Assembly (NCBI RefSeq): GCF_002043005.1
Contig: NZ_CP020330.1
Span: 2,126,001 to 2,190,000 of the forward strand
DNA from: Martelella mediterranea DSM 17316
GTDB lineage: Bacteria; Pseudomonadota; Alphaproteobacteria; Rhizobiales; Rhizobiaceae
Length of the DNA: 64,000 nt
Direction: 5' to 3'
Both the position numbers and the translations under genes were made by a program. Positions 45,722 through 55,832 of the stretch are shown piece after piece (within the stretch, counting starts at the first letter, position 1; the number at the start of each line of letters is the position of its first letter). The notes under the pieces were generated by a model, which searched no databases, had not been told where the DNA came from, and was given only the letters and a program-made list of their open reading frames with translations.

Positions 45722-45900
45722 TTCTATTATCTTAGAGTCAAGGGTGTGATCATAGAAACGGCCTGCCATGAGAAGCTGCCTTTATGGCGGGATTACCGTG
45801 AGCCGCCATATCAGTTCCTGCAGACGCTCGTCTTCTGATCTCGCGGTCCCGCCCGCAATTTCGCTTTGAAGATGCCGCGTCCACTGCTATATGCGCGCGC

Positions 45901-47727
45901 ATGAGCACAAATGAAGATCGCGTTCCACTCGACCATATCCGCAACTTTTCCATCGTGGCCCATATCGACCACGGCAAGTCGACGCTTGCCGACCGGTTGA
46001 TCCAGATCTGCGGGGGGCTGGCCGAGCGTGAAATGTCGGCGCAGGTGCTCGATAACATGGATATAGAGCGCGAGCGCGGCATCACCATCAAGGCCCAGAC
46101 CGTGCGCCTGCACTACAAGGCGAAGAACGGCGAGACCTATGTGCTGAACCTGATCGACACGCCCGGCCATGTCGACTTCGCCTATGAGGTCTCGCGCTCG
46201 CTTTCGGCCTGCGAGGGCTCGCTGCTGGTCGTCGACGCCTCTCAAGGGGTTGAGGCCCAGACGCTCGCAAACGTCTATCAGGCGATCGACAACGATCATG
46301 AACTGGTGACCGTGCTGAACAAGGCCGACCTGCCGGCCGCCGATCCCGAGCGGGTGAAGGAGCAGATCGAGGATGTCATCGGCATCGATGCCTCCGACGC
46401 GCTGCTGATTTCCGCCAAGACCGGCATGGGCGTGCCGGACGTTCTGGAAGCCATTGTCCACAAGCTTCCGCCGCCGAAGACGGAAAAGGGCGCGGACGCG
46501 CCGCTGAAGGCGCTGCTGGTCGATAGCTGGTACGACACCTATCTCGGCGTCGTGGTTCTGGTGCGCGTCATCGACGGCGTGCTGAAGAAGGGCCAGACCA
46601 TCCGGATGATGGGCACGGATGCGAAATATCCGGTCGACCGCGTCGGCGTGCTGACCCCGAAAATGCTGGTGGTCGACGAACTCGGCCCCGGCGAGATCGG
46701 CGTTATCACCGCCTCGATCAAGGAAGTGGCCGATACCCGCGTCGGCGATACGATCACCGAGGACAAGCGCCCAACCGAGACCATGTTGCCGGGCTTCAAG
46801 CCGGCGCAGCCGGTGGTGTTCTGCGGCCTGTTCCCGGTCGATGCCAATGATTTCGAGGATCTGCGCGCCGCCGTCGGCAAGCTGCGCCTCAATGACGCGT
46901 CGTTCTCCTACGAGATGGAAAGCTCGGCCGCCCTCGGCTTCGGCTTCCGCTGCGGCTTTCTCGGCCTGCTGCATCTCGAAATCATCCAGGAGCGGCTGGA
47001 GCGCGAATTCGATCTCGATCTGATCGCAACCGCGCCCTCCGTGGTTTATGAACTGACCATGACCGATGGCCGCGAGATCGAGCTGCACAATCCGGCCGAC
47101 ATGCCGGACGTGGTCAAGATCGCCGAAATCCGCGAACCGTGGATCAAGGCGTCGATCCTGACGCCGGACGATTATCTCGGCGGCATCCTCAAGCTCTGCC
47201 AGGACCGTCGCGGCGTCCAGACCGATCTGACTTATGTGGGCAACCGCGCGATGCTGGGCTACGAGCTTCCGCTCAACGAGGTCGTGTTCGATTTCTATGA
47301 CCGGCTGAAGTCGATCTCCAAGGGCTATGCCTCGTTCGACTACCATCTCGCCGATTACCGCGCCGGCAATCTCGTCAAGATGTCGATTCTCGTCAATGGC
47401 GAGCCGGTCGATGCGCTGTCCATGCTGGTCCACCGCACGGCTGCCGAGAAGCGCGGCCGCGACATGTGCGAGAAGCTGAAGGAACTGATCCCGAAGCACA
47501 TGTTCAAGATCCCGATCCAGGCCGCGATCGGCGGCAATGTGATCGCGCGGGAGACCATCTCGGCGCTGCGCAAGGACGTAACCGCCAAGTGCTATGGCGG
47601 CGATGCCTCGCGCAAGCGCAAGCTGCTCGACAAGCAGAAGGCCGGCAAGAAGCGCATGCGCCAGTTCGGCAAGGTGGAAATCCCCCAGGAAGCCTTCATC
47701 GCCGCGCTGAAGATGAGCGACGAGTAA
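45901..47727 (+). CDS. lepA: Elongation factor 4 (LepA)
   Basis: A 608-residue translational GTPase that acts on ribosomes in initiation and under ionic stress. G1 is [10 protein letters not shown]3 DTPGH and G4 NKAD, followed by domains II-IV and the LepA-specific C-terminal domain ([24 protein letters not shown]). Full length. It is a single gene here, convergent with the corC-like gene across a repeat. Confidence 0.97.
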   Translation: MSTNEDRVPLDHIRNFSIVAHIDHGKSTLADRLIQICGGLAEREMSAQVLDNMDIERERGITIKAQTVRLHYKAKNGETYVLNLIDTPGHVDFAYEVSRSLSACEGSLLVVDASQGVEAQTLANVYQAIDNDHELVTVLNKADLPAADPERVKEQIEDVIGIDASDALLISAKTGMGVPDVLEAIVHKLPPPKTEKGADAPLKALLVDSWYDTYLGVVVLVRVIDGVLKKGQTIRMMGTDAKYPVDRVGVLTPKMLVVDELGPGEIGVITASIKEVADTRVGDTITEDKRPTETMLPGFKPAQPVVFCGLFPVDANDFEDLRAAVGKLRLNDASFSYEMESSAALGFGFRCGFLGLLHLEIIQERLEREFDLDLIATAPSVVYELTMTDGREIELHNPADMPDVVKIAEIREPWIKASILTPDDYLGGILKLCQDRRGVQTDLTYVGNRAMLGYELPLNEVVFDFYDRLKSISKGYASFDYHLADYRAGNLVKMSILVNGEPVDALSMLVHRTAAEKRGRDMCEKLKELIPKHMFKIPIQAAIGGNVIARETISALRKDVTAKCYGGDASRKRKLLDKQKAGKKRMRQFGKVEIPQEAFIAALKMSDE

Positions 47728-47801
47728 GGGCTTGGGTTAATCCGGTTCAGCCGAAGCGCAATTGTTTTTCGGTTCCTGGCTTTTTACGGAACTCTCAAAT
47801 T

Positions 47802-47938
47802 CAATCTCTCCCCTTGAGGGAGAGATGCCCCGAAGGGGCAGAGAGAGGTGAACCCTATCCGAGAGCACGGCGTTCGCGGCCTCTGCCCATACCCCTCTCT
47901 GTCGCTTGCGCGACATCTCCCCCAAAAGGGGGAGATTG
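47802..47938. repeat. 137-bp palindromic intergenic element
   Basis: The ends are near-inverted repeats (CAATCTCTCCCCTT and AAGGGGGAGATTG). Inside are four small hairpins: TCTCTCCC/GGGAGAGA, GCCCC/GGGGC, TGTCGC/GCGACA and CTCCCCC/GGGGGAG. This sequence type recurs between genes in Rhizobium-group genomes. It lies between convergent lepA and the corC-like gene; nothing else is seen in 47728-48044. Confidence 0.82.
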
Positions 47939-48044
47939 GGAACGGTGGGGTCTCAGGTGAGGGGACGCCTCGTGATTCGGCGCTTATCGGTTAAAGATAT
48001 GCAGTTCGTCAGCCCGTGCTCAGGCTCGACGCCCGTTCGCCCCG

Positions 48045-49364
48045 TCACTCCGCCGGCGGGGTTGCGGTGGCTGCGGCGCCGAGGGGGCGGATGCGGAGTT
48101 TGGTGATGCGGTTCTTCTCGCGTTTCATCACGATGAAGCGCTTGCCGTAGAAGGTGAAGGACTGGCGCTCCTCGGGGATGGTCTGGCTTTCGTGGATGAC
48201 GAGGCCTGCGATCGTGGTCGCTTCCTCGTCGGGCAGGTTCCAGTCGAGCGCGCGGTTGAGGTCGCGGATCGGAACCGTGCCGTCGACCACGATCGAGCCA
48301 TCGGCCTCCTGCTGCACGCCGGAGATTTCCAGATCGTGCTCGTCGGCGATATCGCCCACGATTTCCTCGAGAATATCCTCCAGCGTGACGATGCCCTGCA
48401 CCTCGCCATATTCGTCGACCACCACCGCGATATGCACCTTGCGGCGCAGAAAGGCGTTGAGCTGGTCCTTCAGATTGGTGCTGTCGGGCACGAACCACGG
48501 CTTTTGCGACACCTTGACGATATCGATGGTGGAGGGTGCGGCATGCGGTTCGGCGAGCGCGCGCGAGAGGTCCTTGGAATGGACCACGCCGATGATGTTG
48601 TCGATCGAACCGCGCCAGACCGGAAGGCGGGTATAGGGGCTTTCGAGCACGGTCTTGACCGCCTGTTCCGGCGGGTCGTCTGCATTGACGGCGCGCATGG
48701 CGGTGCGGTGGATCATCACGTCGGAGACTTCGAGTTCGCCGAGATCGAGCACGCCGCCGAGGCGGTCTCGGTCGGCCTTGATCACAGAGCCCTCGCGGTG
48801 GAGAAGATCGACCGCGCCGCGCAGTTCCTCATGCGCGGTCAGCATTTCCGTGCCCTTGGTCAGAGTCACGCCGAAGACGCGCAGGATGCCGCGGACGACG
48901 ATGTTGACGAGGCTCGAAAGCGGACCGACCACCAGAACGAACACCCGCACGAAGGGCGCCACGACAAGCGCGAACCGGTCGGTGGCCGAGATCGCCCAGC
49001 TTTTCGGCAGCACCTCGGCGAAGATCACCAGAAGCGTCGTCATGATCAGTGTCGCATAGGCAACGCCCTTGTCTCCGAAAATGCTCAGGAACAACGTGGT
49101 CGTCAGTGACGAGGCGAGAATGTTGACGAGGTTGTTGCCGATCAGGAGCGCGCCGATCAGCCGGTCGCGCCGGGCGATCATGGCATTGACGAAGCCGGCG
49201 CGGCGGTCGCCCTGCTGCTCCAGCGTATGCATGCGCGCCCGCGAGACGGCGGTCAGCGCCGTTTCCGAACCGGAGAAGAAGGCCGAGACCACGATCAGGG
49301 CGAAAATGATCGCCATGGTGAGGCCGTAGTCGGAGAAGAATTGCGAAATATCGCCTGTGGTCAT
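48045..49364 (-). CDS. HlyC/CorC family membrane protein (CNNM-like)
   Basis: A 439-residue protein with a DUF21 membrane domain (four helices, ~17-180; LPKSWAISATDRFAL conserved), a pair of CBS domains (~210-335, with VVVDEYGEVQGIVTLEDILEEIVGDI) and a C-terminal CorC_HlyC FAD-binding-like domain. The group is linked to magnesium and cobalt export, although no direct test exists for most members. It overlaps aroB by four bases on the same strand. Confidence 0.9.
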   Translation of the reverse strand: MTTGDISQFFSDYGLTMAIIFALIVVSAFFSGSETALTAVSRARMHTLEQQGDRRAGFVNAMIARRDRLIGALLIGNNLVNILASSLTTTLFLSIFGDKGVAYATLIMTTLLVIFAEVLPKSWAISATDRFALVVAPFVRVFVLVVGPLSSLVNIVVRGILRVFGVTLTKGTEMLTAHEELRGAVDLLHREGSVIKADRDRLGGVLDLGELEVSDVMIHRTAMRAVNADDPPEQAVKTVLESPYTRLPVWRGSIDNIIGVVHSKDLSRALAEPHAAPSTIDIVKVSQKPWFVPDSTNLKDQLNAFLRRKVHIAVVVDEYGEVQGIVTLEDILEEIVGDIADEHDLEISGVQQEADGSIVVDGTVPIRDLNRALDWNLPDEEATTIAGLVIHESQTIPEERQSFTFYGKRFIVMKREKNRITKLRIRPLGAAATATPPAE

Positions 49365-50488
49365 TGCGGATGTTTTTCCGTCAGAAACGCCAGAACCTCG
49401 GAAGGCGGCACATCATCTGCGATGAAGGCTTCTCCGATGCCGCGGGTGAGAATGAAGGTCAGCTTGCCGCCCTTCACCTTTTTGTCCTGGCCGATGGCAT
49501 CCAGCATTATATCAGGCGGTGGCAGGTCCCCGTCAATATCGCCAAGCGATGTCGGCAGGCCGGCCTCCTTCAGGTGACTCGCGATTCGTTTGGCGTCGTC
49601 CGGGCTTGCGAGGTTCATGCGCGCGGAAAATTCGTGCGCCAGCACCATGCCGATCGCGACGCCCTCGCCGTGGACCAGCCGGGCGCTGTCGTAACCGGTG
49701 GCCTTTTCCAGCGCGTGCCCGAAGGTGTGGCCGAGGTTCAGCAGCGCGCGCCGGCCGTTTTCGCGCTCGTCGGCGGCAACGACGGCGGCCTTGGCCGCGC
49801 AGCTTTGCGCGATCGCCTCGATCCGGGCATCGCCGCCGGCAAACACCGCCTCGCGGTGCTTTTCCAGCCAGTGGAAGAAGTCGGGCTGGTCGATCAGCCC
49901 GTATTTGACGACTTCGGCATAGCCCGCGGCGAATTCGCGCGGGCTCAGCGTATTGAGCGTTGTGGTGTCGGCGAGCACCAGATCGGGCTGGTGGAAGGCG
50001 CCGATCAGGTTCTTGCCGTGGCGCGAATTGATACCGGTCTTGCCGCCGACGGAACTGTCGACCTGGGCCAGCAGCGAGGTCGGGACCTGGATGAAGCGCA
50101 CGCCGCGCCGGGCGATGGCGGCGGCAAAGCCGGTGAGATCGCCGATCACGCCGCCGCCGAGCGCGATCACCGCGTCGGAACGTTCGATCCGGGCTTCGAG
50201 GATGAAATCGACCACGGCGGTGAGGTTGTCGAAGCTCTTTGTTTTTTCGCCCGCCGCAAGCGTCATCGCGAACGTCTCGATGCCGTCGGTCTGCAGGCTT
50301 TCGACGAGCGTATCGAGGTAGAGCGGCGCGACATTGACGTCGGAGATGATCGCGACCTTGCGGCAGTCAAGCCGGGCGAGCGTCTCGCCGCCGGCGCTGG
50401 TCAGAAGGTCCGGGCCGATCAGGATGTCATAGCTGCGGTCGGCGAGATCGACGCGGACGATCCGCTTGTCGGATACGCTTTCAGTCAT
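49361..50488 (-). CDS. aroB: 3-Dehydroquinate synthase
   Basis: A 375-residue NAD-dependent enzyme of the shikimate route. GGGVIGDLTGFAAA and the zinc-site stretch HGEGVAIGMVLA with NLGHTFGHALE are all intact. ATG 50488 lies four bases after the aroK stop, preceded by AAGGA. The next gene (corC-like) starts within its end. Confidence 0.96.
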   Translation of the reverse strand: MTESVSDKRIVRVDLADRSYDILIGPDLLTSAGGETLARLDCRKVAIISDVNVAPLYLDTLVESLQTDGIETFAMTLAAGEKTKSFDNLTAVVDFILEARIERSDAVIALGGGVIGDLTGFAAAIARRGVRFIQVPTSLLAQVDSSVGGKTGINSRHGKNLIGAFHQPDLVLADTTTLNTLSPREFAAGYAEVVKYGLIDQPDFFHWLEKHREAVFAGGDARIEAIAQSCAAKAAVVAADERENGRRALLNLGHTFGHALEKATGYDSARLVHGEGVAIGMVLAHEFSARMNLASPDDAKRIASHLKEAGLPTSLGDIDGDLPPPDIMLDAIGQDKKVKGGKLTFILTRGIGEAFIADDVPPSEVLAFLTEKHPQ

Positions 50489-50492
50489 GGGA

Positions 50493-51074
50493 CTATTTTC
50501 CTTCATCAACGGCGGCGAGCGCCTTCAGCACATCGCGCATCACGGCTTCCTTGCGGACATTGCGGGAGTGGACGATGACGTCAGCCTCGGCATAGACCGG
50601 ATAGCGCTTGTCCATCAGATCCTTGAGCGTCTGCTTCGGGTTCTCGGTCTTCAAAAGCGGGCGGGTCTGGCGGCGCTTGACCCGGTCCCACAATGTCTCG
50701 AGGTCGGCCTTCAGCCACAGCGACAGGCCGGAACGGGCGATCAGTTCGCGGTTCACCGGATTGATGAACGCACCGCCGCCGGTGGAGACGATCGCCGGCC
50801 CTTCCGCCAGCACGCGCTCGATGACCCGCGTTTCGAGCGCCCGGAATTCCGGCTCGCCATAGGCCGCAAAAATATCGGCGATCGACATCTGGGCGGCGGA
50901 TTCGATTTCGTGGTCGGTGTCGATATAGGGCAGGCCGAGCTGGGCGGCGACGAGCTTGCCGATCGCGCTCTTGCCGGCGCCCATCAGGCCGACCAGGATC
51001 AGATTGCGCCCGGCAAGGCCGGCAATCGCCTTTTGCCGCAGTCCCGCGCCGCCGGTATCTTGTTTTACGTTCAT
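50493..51074 (-). CDS. aroK: Shikimate kinase
   Basis: A 193-residue P-loop kinase. Walker A is GLMGAGKS (residues 29-36), shikimate-binding residues lie in DTDHEIE and the GGGAF motif, and the lid has RQTRPLL. The N-terminal ~25 residues are an extension compared with E. coli. It forms the aroK-aroB pair. Divergent from xerD with ~100 bases between. Confidence 0.94.
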   Translation of the reverse strand: MNVKQDTGGAGLRQKAIAGLAGRNLILVGLMGAGKSAIGKLVAAQLGLPYIDTDHEIESAAQMSIADIFAAYGEPEFRALETRVIERVLAEGPAIVSTGGGAFINPVNRELIARSGLSLWLKADLETLWDRVKRRQTRPLLKTENPKQTLKDLMDKRYPVYAEADVIVHSRNVRKEAVMRDVLKALAAVDEGK

Positions 51075-51175
51075 AGCGTGCCCATTCTTGTCCTGCCACG
51101 TATCGGCAAATGCCGTGATGGCGTCAAGGCGAAGGGCGTCGAATTCCGGTTTCAGATGGCAGGGAGTTAAACGCA

Positions 51176-52114
51176 TTGGATCTTTCCGGCGCCCATATCG
51201 AGGCGTTCATCGAAATGCTGAGCGCGGAGCGCGGGGCGGCAGTCAATACGCTTGCCGCCTATCAGCGCGATCTCGACGATTACCGTGATTTCATGATTGA
51301 TCGCGGGGTTGCGGTCGATGACGCGGCTTCCGGCGACGTTTCGGCCTATCTCGCGGACCTTGCAAAACGCGGCTTTGCGGCCACGTCCCAGGCAAGGCGG
51401 CTTTCGGCGCTGAAGCAGTTCTATCAGTTTCTCTATGCCGAAGGCCTGCGCGGCGACGATCCGACCGGCGTCATCGATGCGCCGAAAAAGGCGCGGCCGC
51501 TGCCGAAAACCCTTTCGGTCGCCGATGTCGACCGGCTGCTGGATCAGGCGGCGGCCGAGGCCAGCGCCCCCGGTCCACAGCATTTTGAGAAGCTGCGCAT
51601 GAGCGCGCTTCTGGAGACGCTTTATGCCAGCGGCATGCGGGTTTCCGAGCTCGTCACGCTGCCGGCGAACGTGATGAAGAAGAAGGAGCGGTTCCTCACG
51701 GTGCGCGGCAAGGGCAACAAGGAGCGCGCCGTGCCGCTGTCGCTGAGGGCGCTGGAGGCGCTCACGGCATTCGACGCCGAGCGGCAGAAGGCAGCGGGCG
51801 ACGACGAGAACCCCTATCTGTTCGCCTCGAGAGGCGCTGCCGGGCATCTTTCGCGCCAGGTCTTCGCCCGCGACCTGAAAGGCTTGGCCGCGCGGGCGGG
51901 GCTCAGGACCACAGCGATCTCGCCGCATGTGCTGCGCCATGCCTTCGCCAGCCATCTGCTGCAGAACGGCGCGGACCTGCGCGCGGTGCAGGAAATGCTC
52001 GGCCATGCCGATATCTCGACCACCCAGATCTACACCCATGTGCTGGAAGAAAGGCTAAGGGAACTGGTGGAAATGCATCACCCCCTTGCAAAAGAAGCCA
52101 AAAAACGGGATTAA
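51176..52114 (+). CDS. xerD: Site-specific tyrosine recombinase XerD
   Basis: A 312-residue recombinase that resolves chromosome dimers at dif with XerC. The SAM-like N-terminal DNA-binding domain is followed by the catalytic domain with the arginine in [39 protein letters not shown] (nucleophile tyrosine). Start is TTG with AGGGAG nine bases upstream. Neighbours aroK-aroB (divergent) and accA (downstream) are the normal context, which argues against a phage integrase. Confidence 0.93.
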   Translation: MDLSGAHIEAFIEMLSAERGAAVNTLAAYQRDLDDYRDFMIDRGVAVDDAASGDVSAYLADLAKRGFAATSQARRLSALKQFYQFLYAEGLRGDDPTGVIDAPKKARPLPKTLSVADVDRLLDQAAAEASAPGPQHFEKLRMSALLETLYASGMRVSELVTLPANVMKKKERFLTVRGKGNKERAVPLSLRALEALTAFDAERQKAAGDDENPYLFASRGAAGHLSRQVFARDLKGLAARAGLRTTAISPHVLRHAFASHLLQNGADLRAVQEMLGHADISTTQIYTHVLEERLRELVEMHHPLAKEAKKRD

Positions 52115-52188
52115 GCGGCACAATATTGTAAGTGGAAGCCCGAGAACGCGGTTCCGGGCGCGGCGGAAAACCCAGGGAAATTGCGACA

Positions 52189-53142
52189 ATGTACAGCTAT
52201 CTCGATTTCGAAAGGCCGATCTCCGACCTGGAGGCCAAGATTATCGAGCTGAAGAAACTGGCCGACGACGGCGAGAGCATCGACACGTCGGAAGAGATCG
52301 CGCGCCTGGAAACCCGCGTCAGCGAGGCGATGACCGATATCTACGGCAAGCTTTCGCCGTGGCAGAAGGCGCAGGTGGCCCGCCACCCCCAGCGCCCGCA
52401 CTTTCTCGACTATGCCAAGCGGCTGTTCACCGAGTTCACCACGATTGCCGGCGACCGCAATTTCGGCGAGGACGCGGCGATCCAGGCGGGCCTTGCCCGG
52501 TTCCGCGGACGCCCGGTCGCCGTGATCGGCGAGGAAAAGGGCCACGACACCAAGAGCCGCCTGAAGCATAATTTCGGCATGCCGCGGCCGGAAGGCTACC
52601 GCAAGGCGATCCGCCTGATGGAGCTCGCCGACCGCTTCAACCTGCCGGTGATCTCGATCGTCGACACGCAGGGCGCCTATCCGGGCGTCGGCGCTGAAGA
52701 GCGCGGACAGGCCGAAGCGATCGCGCGCTCGACCCAGATGTGCCTCAGGCTCGGCGTGCCGATGATCACGCTGGTGATCGGCGAGGGCATGTCGGGCGGC
52801 GCGATCGCGATTGCGGCGGCCAACCGGGTCTATATGCTGGAGCACGCGATCTATTCGGTGATTTCGCCGGAAGGCGCGGCCTCGATCCTGTGGCGCGATT
52901 CCGCCCGCGCCAAAGAAGCGGCCACCAACATGAAGATCACCGCCCAGGATCTGAAGGGTTTCGGCATCGTCGAGGAGATCATCCCCGAGCCGGTCGGCGG
53001 CGCGCATCGCCATGCCGATACCGTGATCGATGCTTCGGGCGACCAGATCGCCGAGGGGCTCAACGAATTCGAAGGCAAGTCTTCCGAGGAAATCCGCAAT
53101 ATGCGGCGGCAGAAATTCCTTGCCATCGGCCGCAATCTCTGA
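52189..53142 (+). CDS. accA: Acetyl-CoA carboxylase carboxyltransferase subunit alpha
   Basis: A 317-residue subunit of the carboxyltransferase that, with AccD, makes malonyl-CoA. DFERPISDLEAKIIELK opens the protein, with TQGAYPGVGAEERGQAEAIA and MSGGAIAIAAANRV as the crotonase-fold active site. ATG 52189 is 75 bases behind xerD. The beta subunit is not in the window. Confidence 0.96.
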   Translation: MYSYLDFERPISDLEAKIIELKKLADDGESIDTSEEIARLETRVSEAMTDIYGKLSPWQKAQVARHPQRPHFLDYAKRLFTEFTTIAGDRNFGEDAAIQAGLARFRGRPVAVIGEEKGHDTKSRLKHNFGMPRPEGYRKAIRLMELADRFNLPVISIVDTQGAYPGVGAEERGQAEAIARSTQMCLRLGVPMITLVIGEGMSGGAIAIAAANRVYMLEHAIYSVISPEGAASILWRDSARAKEAATNMKITAQDLKGFGIVEEIIPEPVGGAHRHADTVIDASGDQIAEGLNEFEGKSSEEIRNMRRQKFLAIGRNL

Positions 53143-53284
53143 GGGCTGCGCGCTCTTGCCGGGTTGCCGCCATCGGGGCGGAAAGAAAGAGTTAACGCTT
53201 TCTTGAAGTTTGACTGTGCATTATGGTGCCACTCAGCGGCGGGCGACCGTTGCGTTTGAAAGCAAAATCCGGCAGGTTCTATCC

Positions 53285-54490
53285 ATGCGCTTGACTGTAC
53301 TGGCCCCGATAATGTTCGCCGCTGTGGCGCTGACGGGCTGCAACAGCTTTTTTGACAGTACCGACTTCTCCTCCGTGCAGGAGAAGATGAACTATTCTTT
53401 GCCGTCTTCCATGGTGGCGAAGATGAGCAAGTACGACATGGCCAAGAACGCGCCGATCACGATCCGGATTTTCAAGGAAGAGGGCGTTCTCGAAATCTGG
53501 AAGCAGAAGCGCGACGGCACCTATGGCGAACTCGAGACCTACGAGATCTGCGCCTGGTCCGGCAAGCTCGGCCCGAAGAAGAAGGAGGGCGACCGGCAGG
53601 CGCCCGAGGGCTTCTATCCGCTCTCCAAGGGTCTTCTGAACCCCTATTCGCAATATTTCCTGGCGATCAATACCGGCTATCCGAACCGCTATGACCGCGC
53701 CAACCAGTTCACCGGCTCCGATCTGATGATCCACGGCGCCTGCTCCTCGCGCGGCTGCTATTCGATGACTGACGAGCAGATACTGGAAATCTTCGCCTTC
53801 GCGCGCGATGCCTTTTCCGGCGGCCAGCAGGCGATCATGCTGCAGGCCTATCCGTTCCGCATGACCGCGGAAAACATGGTGCGCCACCGCTATAACGAAA
53901 ACTATCCCTTCTGGCAGATGCTGAAGGAAGGCTACGACTATTTCGACGTGACCCACAAGATTCCGGACGTCGATGTCTGCGGCGGCGAATATCTGTTCAA
54001 CAAGGACCCGGTCAATGGCGGCGATCTCGCCTCCGATCGCGCCTGCCCGGTCATGGCGTCCAATCTTTCCGCCCAGGACAAGATGGCGCTGGCTCAGAAC
54101 CAGAGCGACTATCAGAAGCAATTTGCCAAGGCGCTCGCCGAGAACGACGACAAGGTCTGGATCGATCCGAGCGAAGCGGAACGCAAGGCCATCGTCGCCG
54201 ATCTGCGCGAGGATCCGACCGATGCGCTCTACCAGCCCACCGGTTCCTCGCTGGAAGCCGGCCGCTTCGTGACCGTGGAACAGTACCGGATCTCGAAATA
54301 CGGCCCGCTGGAAACGCCGGAAGATGTCGCTTCCGAAATCGATACCGTCACCCAGACGGCCGCGATCCCGGATGTTCCGGACGTGCCGGTTTCCTCTGCG
54401 GTGCCGATTCCCGAGCCGAGCCCGATGGCGGCCTATGCCGAGCCGGAGCAGCCCACGAAAGGCGACAGGCCTTTCTGGAAATTCTGGTGA
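53285..54490 (+). CDS. Murein L,D-transpeptidase family lipoprotein
   Basis: A 401-residue YkuD-domain protein. Signal peptide with lipobox ALTGC (cysteine ~18), catalytic domain at ~60-210 with the HGACSSRGCYSMTD motif (histidine, serine and nucleophile cysteine), and a long C-terminal region of ~190 residues rich in acidic and proline residues. It should cross-link peptidoglycan or anchor proteins in the periplasm, as YafK/ErfK relatives do. ATG 53285 matches the signal peptide; the frame further up is not conserved. Confidence 0.86.
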   Translation: MRLTVLAPIMFAAVALTGCNSFFDSTDFSSVQEKMNYSLPSSMVAKMSKYDMAKNAPITIRIFKEEGVLEIWKQKRDGTYGELETYEICAWSGKLGPKKKEGDRQAPEGFYPLSKGLLNPYSQYFLAINTGYPNRYDRANQFTGSDLMIHGACSSRGCYSMTDEQILEIFAFARDAFSGGQQAIMLQAYPFRMTAENMVRHRYNENYPFWQMLKEGYDYFDVTHKIPDVDVCGGEYLFNKDPVNGGDLASDRACPVMASNLSAQDKMALAQNQSDYQKQFAKALAENDDKVWIDPSEAERKAIVADLREDPTDALYQPTGSSLEAGRFVTVEQYRISKYGPLETPEDVASEIDTVTQTAAIPDVPDVPVSSAVPIPEPSPMAAYAEPEQPTKGDRPFWKFW

Positions 54491-54729
54491 GCGACGGCTT
54501 CGTGCCGAAGTCCTTCCATTATGATCTGAAGGGGCTGAAATGCCCTCTGCCGGCGCTCAAGACCGGCAAGCGTCTGGCCGAGCTTGCGCCCGGAAGCCTG
54601 CTGACGGTGGAAACCACCGATCCGCTTGCCGTGATCGACATACCCCATCTCTGCCAGCAGGACGGACACCGGCTGATCGAAAGCGAAAAGACCGAGAGCG
54701 GTCATCGTTTCGTGATCGCGCGATCGTGA
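54487..54729 (+). CDS. Sulfurtransferase TusA family protein
   Basis: An 80-residue protein of the TusA/SirA fold. GLKCPLPALKT has the active cysteine C19 in the CPxP motif. It starts at GTG overlapping the stop of the L,D-transpeptidase gene (GTGA). TusA proteins relay sulfur for tRNA 2-thiolation or molybdenum-cofactor work; the partner here is unknown. No tusBCDE seen. Confidence 0.9.
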   Translation: MSDGFVPKSFHYDLKGLKCPLPALKTGKRLAELAPGSLLTVETTDPLAVIDIPHLCQQDGHRLIESEKTESGHRFVIARS

Positions 54730-54735
54730 ACCCTG

Positions 54736-55824
54736 TCAGCGCCTGAAGCCGAAGGCCGCGAGCGGATTGTCCTCAAGTGCTGCCCGGTCCGGACGGTCGA
54801 TCGCCGGCCGGTTCAGGAAGCTTGCGAAGAGATCTCGCACCGCCTTCTCGCTGAGGTCCGCGCCAATCACGACGATCCGCGTTTCAGGCGCGCAGTCCAC
54901 CGGCCAGCCGGCGAGATAACGCGACGGATAGACAGTGGCGCCGACGCCGTGGATCACAAGCGGGCGAGGCTCGCCGGCAATCGCCAAGATCCCCTTGATG
55001 CGCAGGATATGGTCGCCGTGTTCGCGGGCAAGGCGATGCTGGAAGGCTTCGATGACCTGTCGCGACGGGAGCGCGCCCGCAAGAAGCGCGAAGGCGCGGA
55101 TATGCTCGTCATGGCGATTGACGTCGTGATGGTGGTGGTCGTGGCCGGTTTCGGCCGCCCGCAGCCATTCGCCGACCTCGGCCGATTTGCGCGCCGGATC
55201 GAACAGGCCCGCGACCAGAAGGCCGGGACTGGCGGCCATCGGCGCCGCGCCGTCCACGATTTCCGCGGTCGGATTGATGCCGGCGAGCCGTTTGGCAAAG
55301 CTTGCCGCAACCTCGGTGGCGACGAGATCGGTCTTGGTGATGACGAGGCGATCGGCGACCGCGACCTGGCGGGCCGCTTCGTCATGGCGTTCCAGCGCCT
55401 CGATCCCGGTCACCGCATCCACCAGGGTCACCACGCCATCGACCGAAAAGGCGGCGGCGATCGCCGGATGCGCCATGATCGCCATCAGCACCGGAACCGG
55501 ATCGGCAAGGCCGGTGGTCTCGATGATCACCCGGTTAACCGGTTTGATCTTCCCGGTCTGCATCCGGTCCAGCAGGTCGGCGAGCGTGTCGATCAGCTCG
55601 CCGCGGACGGTGCAGCACAGGCAGCCATTGGCAAGCTCGATGACCGAATCGCCGGAGCGTTCGACCAGAAGATGGTCGATGCCGACCGCGCCGAATTCGT
55701 TGATGATCACGGCCGCGTCGGCAAGCGCCGGATCACCGAGAAGGCGGTTCAGAAGCGTCGATTTGCCCGCGCCGAGAAAGCCGGTGACGATCGAGACGGG
55801 GATGGGATGCGATGGCTGATACAT
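54736..55824 (-). CDS. CobW/COG0523 GTP-binding metallochaperone
   Basis: A 362-residue G3E GTPase. The P-loop is GFLGAGKS (15-22), the metal site CxCC is C68-C70-C71 in NGCLCCTVRG, G4 is ITKTDL, and a histidine cluster (GHDHHHHDVNRHDEH) lies near residues 228-242. These features fit the zinc- or cobalt-handling COG0523 group. It is eight bases behind the D-Ala-D-Ala carboxypeptidase gene and shares its operon. Zinc is the likeliest metal, but no zinc box was recognised. Confidence 0.88.
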   Translation of the reverse strand: MYQPSHPIPVSIVTGFLGAGKSTLLNRLLGDPALADAAVIINEFGAVGIDHLLVERSGDSVIELANGCLCCTVRGELIDTLADLLDRMQTGKIKPVNRVIIETTGLADPVPVLMAIMAHPAIAAAFSVDGVVTLVDAVTGIEALERHDEAARQVAVADRLVITKTDLVATEVAASFAKRLAGINPTAEIVDGAAPMAASPGLLVAGLFDPARKSAEVGEWLRAAETGHDHHHHDVNRHDEHIRAFALLAGALPSRQVIEAFQHRLAREHGDHILRIKGILAIAGEPRPLVIHGVGATVYPSRYLAGWPVDCAPETRIVVIGADLSEKAVRDLFASFLNRPAIDRPDRAALEDNPLAAFGFRR

Positions 55825-55832
55825 TCTGGCTT

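Noticed and set aside
51176..52114. xerD gene as a phage or island integrase
   Set aside because: Context aroK-aroB and accA is the conserved rhizobial one, there is no tRNA or att site beside it, and the sequence fits XerD throughout.
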